A DNA stretch of 64,000 nt from Amphiura filiformis (GCF_039555335.1 NC_092642.1:21607812-21671811); one strand, 5' to 3'. Shown: positions 22,401-31,035, numbered from the stretch's first letter. Notes: generated by a model from the sequence alone, not told the origin. Translations and numbers: made by a program.

Positions 22401-25400
22401 AGTCACGCGGTAGCATGACCAGCAAGTTTTAAAAAAAACGACTGATAAAGAAGAATAAGAAGATTCACCGCGGACTATATTTACACTAAACAAAACGCTA
22501 TTGTTCTATGATATTTTTCGCTGCGTAAAAATATATCTAAAACCATGCTAAATCGTATTTACTATCCAAAGTGTAATATTTTAATAACTCATTAATTCAA
22601 AAAGTTACACCAATCATACAGTCAATCCGATTGTTTGATAATAAATAAACATTCTTGCTTTATTTCACGCGGTATTTCATAGCCAAAATTAGTGGAAAAT
22701 CATAGCTAATCATACTGATATCCACAATCTTTCGTGACTGCTACAGCCATACATGGCTGTCACTGTCGCACTACCTTTTGAGATTCACTTTCAAATATAC
22801 CCTAGTATATTCCTGGATACCCTACATACAAATTCTGGATCCCATTCGCCAAAAAATCAAGTTTTTCGCAATTCTTTTATTCTTTCCGGACCACAGCATA
22901 CATTCATATTAATAAATACTCCACTTTCACACGTTTATAACGGGTCGTCCCGTGGCCCGAGCGGTTAAGGTCCTGGACTTCTAATCCATTTATGAATTTT
23001 TGCTCAGGTTCAAACTTCCCACCACTTTTTTTCTTAATGTTTTATTAACCAATGTATTGTCATAAATCAAGAATAACACCATCTCGAACATCCATTGCTA
23101 TTATGATATTATTTTTTTTTCATCAAACAAACATGTTTGATTTTTTATTCTCATTTAGGCCTAGGCCTAGGCCTACTTTCACCATCCAGATGCTTTCACC
23201 ATGCCTGACTATCATGACATCTTCTTTATTTAAAACACATTTATCATTGGCTCTGTTCACAGTTCAATCTGAAATTATATTTGCAATAAATATTATAAAT
23301 TGTCACAAATTAAAATCACAAACCGCGAAAGATCACCAACAACTGCCGCTGAATATTGATATCCAACTAGATTTCACCGCAGGGCTATAAAGAACCACAA
23401 ACCGCGACATTTGGATATCCAACTAGATAGCCCAGCAGGGCTACAAAGAACCACACACCACGAAATATGGATATCCAACAGGCTTAAACTATAAATTAGC
23501 TCCCGATAGAGGCCAGTGCTTGATAAGGGTAATTAAAATCAGACGATGGTGGACTACATTATTCAATGTGGCAACAGCCAAAAGCGTAAACAAAACAGAC
23601 AATATGACGGCAACACTGCCTGCACGATGGACATTATTTTTTCCCGGAGCCAAGATCCGTTTTTAGCTTTATTGGCCGGGTGGCCCCATTACAGAAAAAA
23701 AATGCACAAAATATATTTCCCAGTGCAATATATACATTTTCATATGAAAATAAATAATTTTAAATTCAAATAAAGAAGAAGAAGAAAATTTTTAATCATC
23801 GCCGGGACGGAATCGATCTCGGGACCCTCTGCGTGGGAGTCGAGCTATGTAACCACTACACCACGTAAACTCATTGATACACATAGGGAAATTTTCAGTA
23901 TATATCGTAACATATCGTATGCGTTATTCATACAAAAAATTTTAAAAAAAAAACAGTACTTACAATGAGGTTCACTGGCGAACCTCAACAGATTTAGACT
24001 GATAAAATAGTGCTTAATAACATACGTACAGTTTTGGAATAATTTGAGACATTTTTGTGTTTACGTGTAAAACCAATGACAACGTCAAAATTGAGCCAAT
24101 CTTGGCCGGCCCCCCCTGATTAAAATCACAAACCGCGAAAGATCGCTGACAACCGCCGCTTAATAGGGATATCCAAAGATATTGCCCCGCAGGGCTACAA
24201 AGAACCACAAACCGCGAAATTTGCATATCCAACAAGATTGCCCGCAGGCTTATCGATTTTAAAGAACCACAAACCGTGAAATATGGATATCCAACAAATT
24301 AAGACCACAAACCGCGAAAGATCGCCAACAACTGCCGTTAAATTTGGATATCCAACTAGATTGCCTACGCAGGGCTATAAAGAACCACAAACCGCGAAAT
24401 TTGGATATCCAACAAGCTTAAACTATAAATTAACTGCCGATAGAGGGCTTGATAAGGGAAATTAAAATCACAAACCGCGAAGATCGCCGACAACCTCCGC
24501 TTAATAGGGATATCCAACTAGATTGCCCATAGGGCTACTAAAGAACCAAAAACCGCGAAATGTGGATATCCAACAAATTAAGACCACAAACCGCGATAAA
24601 ATGAAATGAAATGAAGAGCCACAAACCGCGAAATTTGGATATGCAACTAGATTGCCCCACAGGGCTACAAAGAACCACAAACCACGAAATATGGATATCC
24701 AACAAGCTTAAACTATAAATTAGCTCCCGATAGAGAGCAGGCTTGATAAGGGAAATTAAAACCACAAACCACGAAAGATCGCAGATAACCGCCGCTTACT
24801 AGGCATATCCAACTAGGTTGGCCAAGCAGGGCTACAAAGAACCACAAACCGCGAAATTTGGATATCCAACTAGATTGCCCACAGGCCTATAGATTATAAA
24901 GAACCACAAACCGCGAAATATGGATATCCAATAAATTAAGACCACAAACCGCGATAAAACGAAATGAAATGAAATGAAGAGCCACAAACCGCGAAATTTG
25001 TATTTGCAACTAGATTGCCCCACAGGGCTACGAAGAACCACAAACCACGAAATATGGATATCCAACAAGCTTAAACTATAAATTAGCTCCCGATAGAGGG
25101 CAGTGCTTGATAAGGGAAATTAAAACCACAAACCACGAAAGATCGCAGATAACCGCCGCTTAATAGGCATATCCAACTAGGTTGGCCCATGCAGGGCTAC
25201 AAAGAACCACAAACCGCGAAATTTGGATAGCCAAGTAACTTGCCCCGCGGGGCGACAAAGAACCACAAGCATTAAACCACGCTTATCTTGCCTAGTCGGG
25301 CATTTAGACGCTTCCGTAATATAGGCTTAAATATATGCGCATTTACCAGTTCCAACTTGGAAGTAAATCGGACTTACTCTCCGTATCTCTCTGGCATTGT

Positions 25401-28400
25401 CAACATTGGGTGTGTGTTGTTCATATTTACATTTTCTGTACATATTTACGCTGCCTTGAATAATTAAAGTATATCAAAATATATATTGATCATTGTGTAT
25501 GCGCCTCAGTCACGCGTGGACGAGCAAGTTTTAAAATAAACGACTGATAAAGTTTTGTTTAATTATTTATTGTCATAAATCATGAACAGCAACTTCAAAC
25601 ATCTATTTTTCGTTTTATGGAGCACTTTGTAACCTGATGACTTTCCAAGCTTGGAGCTGCTTGGTTACATTCATAAAAGAAAAGAGATTCAATCTACCAA
25701 AAAACGTTGACAACGTAAAGAAATCAAAGTTTAAAAAAAAACCCACCTCGGCTCACTTTTTGAAACTTGGTCCCATCATTTGAACACCAACAGCAAATCA
25801 GTGTTTTTATTTTATTTCAACAGAATACAGCGCTTCCAACAAGATTACAAGCCTACTACACTTCTGGAAATGTTTTAAATTTATATAAATATGATGAAGT
25901 TTAAATTAATACCTTTTACAAATGGGACCAAGTTTCAAAAAGTGAGCCGAGGTGGGTTTTTTTTTAAACTTGCTGATTTCTTTACGTTGTCAACGTTTTT
26001 TAGTAGATATTTTATACATGTAGCCATTGGTATAAAAATCTCAACTTAAAAAAAAAGTGTGGGGTGGGGGTGAGGCTGTGGATCACGAAATGCCCTTTTA
26101 AATTTAATTTAAATGCTATACATGTAGTTGATGTTTACACATCTGTTTGTTTGATGAGAACCAAAACATTAATTTATGTGGCCCCAAAGAATAAAAATTG
26201 GTGGCACCCGCCACCCAGTCTTGTATTTTCCAATAAGGCCCTTCCTTTGTACTTGATTATCAGTTTCCTGTTTACCGCCCGCGTCCAAGATTGAAAATCT
26301 CAAAATAATTGATCATTTTATTTTATTTCTAATTTTCTCCTTTTTAAAAAATAACTTTCAACTACTTCTACTTGCCATTTTCTGACTTTAATAATATCAA
26401 CAATTAATAATGATGAATGAGCAAAGAGTACAACTCCACCTTCACTTATTTATAAAATCAAATATTGTTGTGAAATAATTAAATGCCCGCTCTAGTCAAA
26501 ACGAGTCAATAGTTGCTTGCAATAGTTCAAACTAAATAAAGAAAATAAAAGATAATTAATAATTAAAAGTCACCTCATCCTTTTTTCAAAATCTTTAACA
26601 GGAAACTAATAATCAAGTGCCTCTGCCAAAAGGAAATTCTCCTCCAGAGGTGTACTGTCCTTTAACCTTCCCCCTACCAGAGCCAAAAATCCATTGCCAG
26701 CTACAGTCAGTTATTTTAAATATGCTTGTAAGCCCTAAGTAAATTTCACCTTATGATGTCCTATAGTGCAATATCACTGTTTTTATATATCATTGTTGTT
26801 TGTATGTAAATTTTTATGCCTAGCTGGTCTAGTTTTTATTGTATTCCTAATTTTGTTAAATTGTGCAATCTGATATATAGCCTACTTATGTAATGTTTTT
26901 TAAAATGTATTGTTTATTTTTTTTTTGTTTTACGTTTGACCCCTGGGCCAAACTGAAAAACAGTGTTTACACTGAGTTTTGTTACCCAGGCAAAAGAAGT
27001 TTTAATAAAATAAATAAAATAAGTGCGAAGGGCCTAAACAACAATCTTTTGTGGGGTATTTTGTAAGTTATGACAAATTAATTCAAACAAACAGTTAACA
27101 TTGTTAAATTGGGAGGTTTTTAATTTCTATGTGCAGTAAATCAGGCTGAGATTTCTATGCATCCAGTTGAGATATTTTGGACCCCTAACCCCACTGGATT
27201 AGAGATTCAGTGCATCCATCCTGATTTTTGCGTCCAGGATGCGAAAACGAATTACAAAACATGATCCCTGGTGTACATAGGAGGACCTTGTGGAAAATAA
27301 TATGCGCTGGACAGCTGGCAATAGGCTTACCTTAATTTGTAAAAGGAAATAACAGTGTTGTAATTGTGTGCTTTATTTTGTTATTATATTTGCATATATT
27401 TGCATAAATGTGAATGTGTTTTCATGACATACTGTATGGGTTAAACTGGAAATATCAAATGAAAAATCTTGATAATAATTAATTATATTGAAATTTTTTT
27501 GCCTCATCATGAGCTGAAAAATGGAAGGATAAACTCAGCATCAACAACTTTAAATCAAAGGAATAAGAGACTAATCACAATTTACGCATGCATGCACAAA
27601 AATCCTGCTTGTTTATCTTCCACCTGGAATGTTAGTATCCAGAAGAAGAAGAAGTTTCAAAGGGTCTTACTCAAGAAATTTAGCTTGGAATTTCCTCACC
27701 AACTGCTTTAGTGGACAGTGCACATTCAACAAGGCCAGGACAAGGCCAGAGTCCAAACTCCAACTCCAAGGCTTAGCATATTAAAATCTAGCAAAAATTG
27801 ATGAAGCACGATACCATTGTAAAGCAACGGAAGTACGGAACACTGATGATATTACAATCATGATGTAGGTGCATGCTTGCATTTTGTACTTCAAGACAAT
27901 TCAACTCAAGTTCAGAACTTCAGATTGTCATGACTGCATGTGTTCAAAATAGGCAACCTTCCTCTAAAAATTTAAAATGACTCATCAAAACAACAATAAT
28001 ACAATTTAAATTAATCCAGATTTAAACATCAGCAGAATATGCTAAAACTGACAACGCTGATCTGCCGAAAAATGATAGGAAAGTAGGCCTACTCGTGGAC
28101 TAGAATGTGTGCAGGCGTTCAACTATTGCATGATTGATTGTGTGCTAATTTTCAAACTTCAAAGCTATAGAAAAATTATTAAATTTGTGTACATCGTGGA
28201 ACATTCAACTACGCTTGTTACTCCGCGACTAATCATGCTAATACATGAGCGCACAGCGCTACTCTACGCGTCCATATTGCAAGGTTATCTGCGTACAACA
28301 GCTTACTACGCACAACCACGCAAAGAGTATGTTCCACGATGTACACAAATTAAGTAATTTTTCTATAGTACTAAATAAAGTTCTTCAGCAGTTGTTCGAG

Positions 28401-30586
28401 CATATTCTCTAACACGTAAATGCGATAGCATTTACTGTTAGAGATGGCTACTATTTCATCCTTGTGCAGAGTCCGATACATAAAATTGTACCGGGACGTA
28501 ACCATGCTTCATAGTTCACAAACACACTTCATAAGCGTGTCATTATAAGCTTTATTCTATTTCATGTATTACGCCGTACCTTTTTACATTTTCGATACTT
28601 ACGATCCTAAAAATTCGAAGCAAATATAAGCTGATTTTTGATGACTGCACAGCCGACGAAAAGATGGCAGAAATTTAGCCTCAACTTGTACGGGCATTTG
28701 ACGCAGGTAAATATTCATGAATAATGACTGGGAGGTCATAGGCTAACAGATTCTATAGATGAGAGTATCTTAATTATTCTGATTACCACGTGAGCTTACT
28801 TGACGTGACCTGACCTTAGATTGCTGCCCTCAGTCAGGCGGCGGATGACATGCATGATAGAGAGAGACGGCAAAACTGCTTAGCCGTATGCACATGATGG
28901 CACTTTCCACACAAGTGCGATGAATTTCGCAGCTGCCATGATCACTGGTACGCGCCATTCAATTTGCACACTGAGTGATCGGAGCCTAACCAACACGGCG
29001 AATTACGCCAGAGTGACTCGCAACCAGTAAATAATCAAATTTTACAGTATTTAATTAATTTGAAGGTTATTTTTGTAGGGTTCATTATCGAACTCCAACG
29101 GTTTCAGCTTGTATTAATATTTATTAACATAGGCCTACTTGTTTGTGATATTTTAAGCGTTTTTAAATTTAAAATATAAATCCCATTCAATTACACGGCT
29201 GACAAAGCAAATTTACTGAATTTAGAGATTGCACGGCGTTCACCACCTGCATCTCTCTGACCTTTTACTTGAATTACTTCCTGACAAAATGGTGACGCCA
29301 GCCGATTGCCGGAAAATATTGCAGCAATTTCTCCAGAAATAGTAATGAAATATTTACCTAAATGCACCTGAAATGACACATAGAACTGAGAATTACGTCA
29401 ACAACTCGCATAGTAACAAATTGGTAGGTAAAGCTATGTACAAGGAGGTATTAGGGGGTATTTCAGAATTGCCTATTGTTATTACAATGACATTACGTAA
29501 CGGTAAGCTTACGTAATTTGTTTACCGACCGATATCCGGGCAAAGGAACACTAGCCACGAATGCGAGGGCATCCGTGAGCAAATTCGTGGCTAGTGTTTC
29601 TCGAGCAATTCAGCAGCAGTTAGTCCTAGACCTTAAACATCATATTCCGAGGCACGGAAGTACACCAAATTGGTGTTGTATGACCTATGACATTCTTTTG
29701 TGGCGAGCGACATGCATGGTCTTTCAATTCACGACGAGTGTCCTTGAGTTGACAGGCATGACTATGCTTCAGTGCCAGTGGCCACAAAAGAATTCAAAAG
29801 ATAACCTCTGCCCCAATAATCCCGAGCTATTGTCTGAAACTGCTCCTCGGAAGATGTATCATAAGAACTCAGTCTTCAAATGATAGTCATATAATGTCCA
29901 AAAGAAAAATTACTGACTATCATTGAAGAAGACTGAGTTCCGCAGTCTAAGAAGCAGCAGTATGAATCATGGAATGGAGAATGATGCCAGGTTAAGCTTC
30001 TAATTCATAGTGATGATAGTACCAGAAGCTGAATAGTGGCTAGCCCAAAACTGATTACCGGTTCCATTCATGCATTTTCCAAAAAATCTACACTTTCCAA
30101 AACATGCACATGAATCATGCACAGAAGAAGTTACATTTTATAGAAAAAAAACAACATTAAAATTATTGTCAATTGTCTTACCCTTTTTGACTCCAAGTCT
30201 GAAACTGTGAAGAAAAAACGACGGCCTAAGAATACTAAACACACTTTACATTCCCGCAGAGCAATCTCTCTGCACCTTGGAGTACAAATTTGCATAAAAA
30301 ACAAGAAAATACAAAGACAGTTGATCCCCTGAAGGGAACATGAGTGAATGTTTTCAGAATGAGATGGCATAGTCAAGTTGGGACACGTTCGTTTACGTGT
30401 ACTACTCCACCTTCACGCCAGTATTCTGAATAACAACACGCACCTACAAACATGAAACATGCAACAACTTATAGCTAACATATTTGGAATTCAGCAGGCT
30501 ATACTTAATAAAATTAAAACCGATTAACTACCTGTGTTTTCCGCTTCATTAGTCGCGGACGCCGTCTGCTCTGAATAATCGGCCAT
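8161..30586 (-). CDS. FAM169: FAM169-type gene with C-terminal Ikaros-like zinc fingers (whole gene span)
   Basis: This is a spliced minus-strand gene. Vertebrate FAM169A (SLAP75) is a nuclear, lamin-associated protein with a GNAT-like core. I place six exons: 30586-30532, 21337-21189, 15565-15451, 14684-14599, 12841-12656 and 11221-8161. The joints 1-2, 2-3, 3-4 and 6-7 are phase-consistent with canonical splice sites. Family marks are 'YPVDRL' in exon 2, 'LHIYGE' in exon 3, 'QRWWQLDEALKT' in exon 4 (compare QWWAIDDIVKT), and 'PVLDSLYIRKEYRG' in exon 6 with the RGxxxG acetyl-CoA-type loop. The final exon adds a very long tail ending in two C2H2 fingers, which is not usual for the family. About 45 residues between exons 4 and 6 are not found. 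The placed exons total about 1,200 codons, against about 670 in human FAM169A. The gene shares a 418-bp divergent promoter region with PGPEP1. The family assignment is from recalled motifs, not from a search. Confidence 0.8.
11333..11665. repeat. Dispersed repeat, copy 1 (partner at 63098-63390)
   Basis: It shares an ordered series of phrases with 63098-63390: 'CCTGTGCTTTG' / 'CATGTGCTTTG', 'CATATTCATGA', 'TTTGTGCCTATCAT' / 'TTTGTGCTTATCAT', 'AACAAATGATGCTG' and 'ACTTTGGCTG'. It has no coding sense and lies in a FAM169 intron. The element class is unknown. Confidence 0.6.
12304..12636. mobile_element. MITE of the GGGCATTTTATGATTCAC family, copy 2 (complete)
   Basis: It runs from 'AAAAAGGAGTATTTTGTGATC' (left) to 'GATCACAAAATGCCCCTTTAA' (right), which are inverted ends. 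It gives the intact order of the inner sequence and shows that the halves at 22324-22397 and 26020-26103 belong to one split copy. Confidence 0.65.
12656..12841 (-). CDS. FAM169: FAM169-type gene, acetyltransferase-like core exon
   Basis: The acceptor is CTGTGACAG and the donor is AAAG followed by GTAAGG. It encodes ASLNDHVGVLCTWSIPVLD, then SLYIRKEYRGREHGLQVLQD, then YLAMYDEGPIGIAQPCSKPF. This is the best conserved part: FAM169A has 'LPVLDTMFLRKKYRGKDFGLHMLEDF'. The RGREHG loop sits where GNAT enzymes bind acetyl-CoA. It joins exon 11221 in phase 1 to give KVCHNYLKKHPED, matching CKQYFEKYPGD. Confidence 0.9.
13245..13296 (-). CDS. Candidate FAM169 exon 5 (weak)
   Basis: A strong acceptor (TTTCCCAATTTTCTTTAG) is followed in phase 0 by DSNTAMGFYVHKQH. 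This resembles the 'GEAIGFYSVKPTG' segment of FAM169. Phase 0 agrees with the end of exon 4. However, no GT donor gives the phase-1 exit required by the exon at 12841, and an in-frame TAG follows 'VDI'. It may be a chance match, a damaged exon, or a sequencing error. Confidence 0.3.
13406..13488. repeat. (CAA)n microsatellite
   Basis: This is an almost pure trinucleotide run of more than 25 units, with a few CGA/ATG interruptions at its left end. It lies in a FAM169 intron. Poly-Cys or poly-Val reading frames across it are artefacts. Confidence 0.95.
13551..13743. mobile_element. Palindromic MITE family Y, copy 3
   Basis: It begins 'TCTATTCCAGTTGAAATCC' and ends 'TTTTAACTGGAATAGCCC', with the inner motifs 'TTAAATAGAGTCACCC' and 'CATTTGAAATTCAT'. 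It is a typical member of the family and lies in a FAM169 intron. Confidence 0.75.
13744..14598. other. FAM169 intron sequence with one unassigned open frame
   Basis: No clear exon was found, although about 45 residues of the FAM169 core should be encoded somewhere between 14599 and 12841. A plus-strand frame at 13900-14127 reads VRGPWLLGSYVTTSLANRPF and later 'VWHDC', with Trp and Cys. I do not recognise it, and it has no evident splice partners. Confidence 0.4.
14599..14684 (-). CDS. FAM169: FAM169-type gene, exon 4
   Basis: The acceptor is TTGTAG and the donor is CCG followed by GTGAGT. It encodes IGVKLCQRWWQLDEALKT then ATPRADGFYP. The QxWWxxDExxKT pattern matches 'QWWAIDDIVKTSVPSREG' of FAM169A. 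It ends in phase 0, whereas the next clear exon (12841) needs phase 1, so at least one exon lies between them. Confidence 0.85.
15014..15515 (-). repeat. Tandem triplication of the end of FAM169 exon 3 plus its donor and following intron
   Basis: Three units of about 165-180 bp (about 15014-15193, 15195-15360 and 15361-15515) each hold 'CAGCCAGATCATCC ... CACAAAA', the donor region, and a C-rich intron piece with 'GGGAAGACGTCCCTCCCATG'. Only the rightmost unit is attached to the 5' part of the exon. The middle unit keeps a GTAAG donor and has a CAG just before the duplicated piece. The leftmost unit's donor is changed to GAAAG. Confidence 0.85.
15451..15565 (-). CDS. FAM169: FAM169-type gene, exon 3
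   Basis: The acceptor is GGTTAACAG and the donor is CACAAAA followed by GTAAGA. It encodes VQCIDDKITTLHIYGESS then a His-rich stretch and a CxxC pair (NCSRCNHK). It corresponds to the 'VPLYGGDQTHK' part of vertebrate FAM169. Its last 58 bases and the donor region are duplicated twice more immediately downstream, at 15014-15360. Confidence 0.8.
16559..18434. mobile_element. TIR element, 1.9 kb, with seven GTTTCGGAGGCTTCA motifs
   Basis: The ends are inverted: TATGGTCATTTTCACAGTAA followed by AGGGTGTAAC on the left, and GTTACACCCTTTACCG then GAAAATGACCATA on the right. TA at both edges would fit a mariner-like target site. The inside has no transposase frame. It carries a 15-bp motif at 17094, 17277, 17467 (inverted), 17644, 17662, 17836 and 18046 (inverted), often beside GTTAAC or GTTAACGG. 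It lies in FAM169 intron 2. Confidence 0.7.
18608..19395. mobile_element. Foldback element, about 790 bp, TTAAGGTGGTACGAAAG end
   Basis: Two long imperfect arms mirror each other about a centre near 18990. Examples are 'CCTTCATACTACTTTTA' against 'TAAAAGTAGTATGAAGG', and 'ATTTGCATATTTGCATAATT' against its inverse. The left end is TTAA plus GGTGG, and the right end is CCCCC plus TTTA, as if one TTAA had mutated. The ends resemble the TTAA family at 57831-58197. Confidence 0.65.
19920..20545. repeat. Diverged tandem repeat, about 270-300 bp unit, 2-3 copies
   Basis: The phrases 'CACCAAAT', 'CTTCAATTAGG', 'TTTTGCAAAATTTTCC', 'GTGGATAAACAA', 'GACATTT' and 'AACACAATTTATA' recur in the same order at about 19970-20130, 20215-20360 and 20478-20545. 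G-rich runs fall at the same place in each unit. It has no coding sense. Confidence 0.55.
20612..20960. repeat. CAGTGGCGTAGA-type repeat with inverted ends and poly-G
   Basis: It starts 'CACAGTGGCGTAGATTTC' and ends 'GGATCTACACCTATGG', which are inverse. It contains a run of 17 G at 20641-20656 and further G runs. A related short element with 'CAGTGGCGTGTACA' lies at 44809-44987. Confidence 0.5.
21189..21337 (-). CDS. FAM169: FAM169-type gene, exon 2
   Basis: The acceptor is TTTTTACAG and the donor is CAT followed by GTAAGT. It encodes 49 codons in phase. It includes 'SILYPVDRLVSDNN', which matches the 'FPVDML' start of vertebrate FAM169, then an acidic stretch and 'LRCQFCKRH' with a CxxC pair. 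It joins exon 3 in phase 0. Confidence 0.8.
21338..22323. other. FAM169 intron 1 sequence, no feature recognised
   Basis: It holds homopolymer runs and AT-rich DNA. No exon, RNA gene or bounded repeat was seen. Confidence 0.5.
22944..23025 (+). tRNA. tRNA-like sequence, degenerate (Ser/Arg-like), probably a pseudogene or SINE head
   Basis: 'GTGGCCCGAGCGGTTAAGG' is a good A box and D arm. 'CTGGACTTCTAATCC' gives an anticodon stem-loop with TCT in the loop, and 'GGTTCAAACTTCC' is a poor B box. The acceptor stem does not pair and the variable part is irregular, so a working tRNA is unlikely. Confidence 0.45.
23541..24118. mobile_element. Insert of about 578 bp inside the satellite, with 10-bp repeats at its edges
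   Basis: ATTAAAATCA stands at 23531-23540 and again at 24119-24128, which is what a 10-bp target duplication would look like. The satellite reads on across the gap. The insert is unlike the array, is A-rich in the middle and contains a minus-strand tRNA-like sequence. It could be a SINE-like or other non-autonomous element. Confidence 0.55.
23797..23873 (-). tRNA. tRNA-like sequence (Val/Gly-like), probably a pseudogene or SINE head
   Basis: On the minus strand 'GTGGTGTAGTGGTTACATAG' is a strong A box and 'AGATCGATTCCGTCCCG' is close to a B box, with 'GACTCCCACGC' as the anticodon region. The stems are imperfect, which argues for a pseudogene within the 578-bp insert. Confidence 0.5.
25693..26008. 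mobile_element. Hairpin MITE, 316 bp, with arms of about 100 bp
   Basis: CTACCAAAAAACGTTGACAA to 'TTGGTCCCATCATTT' is answered by 'AAATGGGACCAAGTTTC' to TTGTCAACGTTTTTTAGTAG with very few mismatches, so it is relatively young. The central spacer is AT-rich and non-coding. Confidence 0.8.
26740..27021 (+). mobile_element. 3' end fragment of a LINE
   Basis: The sequence 'GACCCCTGGGCCAAACTG' and 'GTTACCCAGGCAAAAGAAG' followed by (TTAATAAAATAAA) resembles the 3' tail of the LINE at 36298-38874, where 'CTACCCTGGGTAAAGAAAG' precedes (AAATA)n. No coding part is left. Confidence 0.55.
27022..28164. other. FAM169 intron 1, no feature recognised
   Basis: AT-rich DNA with no exon, RNA gene or bounded repeat that I can support. 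Confidence 0.5.
28165..28368. mobile_element. MITE, 204 bp, CTATAGAAAAATTA ends
   Basis: The left arm CTATAGAAAAATTATTAAAT continues to 'GTGTACATCGTGGAACAT', and the right arm mirrors it ('ATGTTCCACGATGTACAC' to TTTTTCTATAG). The arms are about 37 bp with few mismatches. Confidence 0.8.
28369..29517. other. FAM169 intron 1, no feature recognised
   Basis: This stretch is somewhat richer in CG than its surroundings. An AAGATGGC (YY1-like) octamer lies near 28662. No exon was identified. Confidence 0.4.
29518..29945. repeat. Cluster of inverted repeats
   Basis: Three hairpins lie in a row: CACTAGCCACGAAT against ATTCGTGGCTAGTG (29551-29602), 'GACATTCTTTTGTGGC' against 'GCCACAAAAGAATTC' (about 29688-29796), and 'GAACTCAGTCTTCAAATGAT' against 'ATCATTGAAGAAGACTGAG' (29867-29940). 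A 121-codon frame across it (29518-29883) looks like a by-product and matches nothing I know. Confidence 0.5.
30532..30586 (-). CDS. FAM169: FAM169-type gene, exon 1 (start codon)
   Basis: The ATG at 30586-30584 opens MADYSEQTASATNEAENT and ends in phase 1 at a GT donor (ACACAG then GTAGTT). The next exon starts with two bases that complete a Gly codon. The short acidic N-terminus has no domain. The start was chosen because the frame joins cleanly to exon 2. Confidence 0.75.
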
Positions 30587-31004
30587 ATTAGAAATTTCCG
30601 CTGATTGATTATCTGTAATTCAATTGATCGATGTATTTTTTAATATCGATTCCAAAAAGTCAAGAATATAATGTTAATTTGGTGTAAAGATACACTTGAA
30701 AATTAACCAAAACTAAGATTTTCTTATCTAACAAGTAGTACAGTGCCTTTCAAAATAGAATTTAATCCCTCAGATTATAGCAGATTAATTTGAAAAATTA
30801 CCAATTTATTGGTGCTAATCGATTCCAATCGATAATTGATAAACAAAGTATCAAAACAAATGTGACCTTTCACCTCAAAGTGACACGGTCATCTTTGTGT
30901 ATTTTTTGCATCGGGAATCGGGAAGAAGGGCGATTGGTATAGTGAAAATATTTGGTGTTTTTCACGGTGTTGGGATTTAAGAAATAGGCGTTAATTATAT
31001 CAGG
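30587..31004. promoter_or_regulatory. Divergent (bidirectional) promoter region between FAM169-type gene and PGPEP1
   Basis: The two start codons point away from each other across 418 bp. The interval must hold both 5' untranslated regions and at least the proximal promoters. A CCAAT box on the minus strand (ATTGG at 30932-30936) and CCAAT in 'CGATTCCAATCGAT' near 30825 are candidate shared sites. No TATA box is obvious at a fixed spacing. Transcription starts are not visible. Confidence 0.6.
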
Positions 31005-31035
31005 ATGCCAGATAAGAACACCGTGGTTGTTACAG
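31005..31035 (+). CDS. PGPEP1: PGPEP1 exon 1 (start codon)
   Basis: It encodes [10 protein letters not shown] plus the first base of Gly. The donor is ACAG followed by GTAGGT. It matches the human start ('KAVVVTG'), and the Gly codon is completed at 45065, giving TGFGPFG. It is too short to stand out as a reading frame. The start was chosen by homology and phase. Confidence 0.9.

Larger units (their letters stand above)
23303..25270. repeat. Higher-order tandem satellite built on CCACAAACCGCGAAA
   Basis: About 21 copies of the core CCACAAACCGCGAAA occur, each followed by one of four continuations: AGATCGC, TTTGGATATCCAAC, TATGGATATCCAAC or TAAAATGAAATG. These follow in a repeating order, giving a larger unit of about 290-360 bp (for example, starts near 24464, 24758 and 25120). 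An unrelated block at 23541-24118 interrupts the array. It lies in FAM169 intron 1. Reading frames across it are artefacts. Confidence 0.85.
22401..25620. repeat. Direct repeats bracketing the satellite region
   Basis: 'CACGCGGTAGCATGACCAGC' and 'AAGTTTTAAAA' then 'ACGACTGATAAAG' at 22404-22450 recur at 25512-25553 in the same orientation. The following 'TTATTGTCATAAATCA' is at 25568 and also at 23054-23071. The left copy appears to be opened by about 590 bp (22450-23036) that includes the tRNA-like sequence. The nature of the element is unknown. Confidence 0.45.
22324..26103. mobile_element. MITE (GGGCATTTTATGATTCAC family, copy 3) split by about 3.6 kb of inserted DNA
   Basis: The left half, 22324-22397 ('AAAGGAGGATTTTGTGATCC' to 'TTTGTGTTTGTGATT'), and the right half, 26020-26103 ('TGTAGCCATTGGTATAAAAA' to 'GATCACGAAATGCCC'), line up with the left and right parts of the complete copy at 12304-12636. 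The DNA between them therefore arrived later, in one or more steps. Confidence 0.6.

Noticed and set aside
22944-23025. Functional tRNA gene
   Set aside because: A box is good, but the acceptor stem does not pair, the B box is poor and the variable region is irregular.
24014-25068. Minus-strand frames repeating 'LDIHISRFVVL'
   Set aside because: They are translations of the CCACAAACCGCGAAA satellite and break at unit borders.
29518-29883. 121-codon plus-strand frame
   Set aside because: It overlaps a cluster of inverted repeats, which keep both strands open by chance; nothing in it is recognisable.
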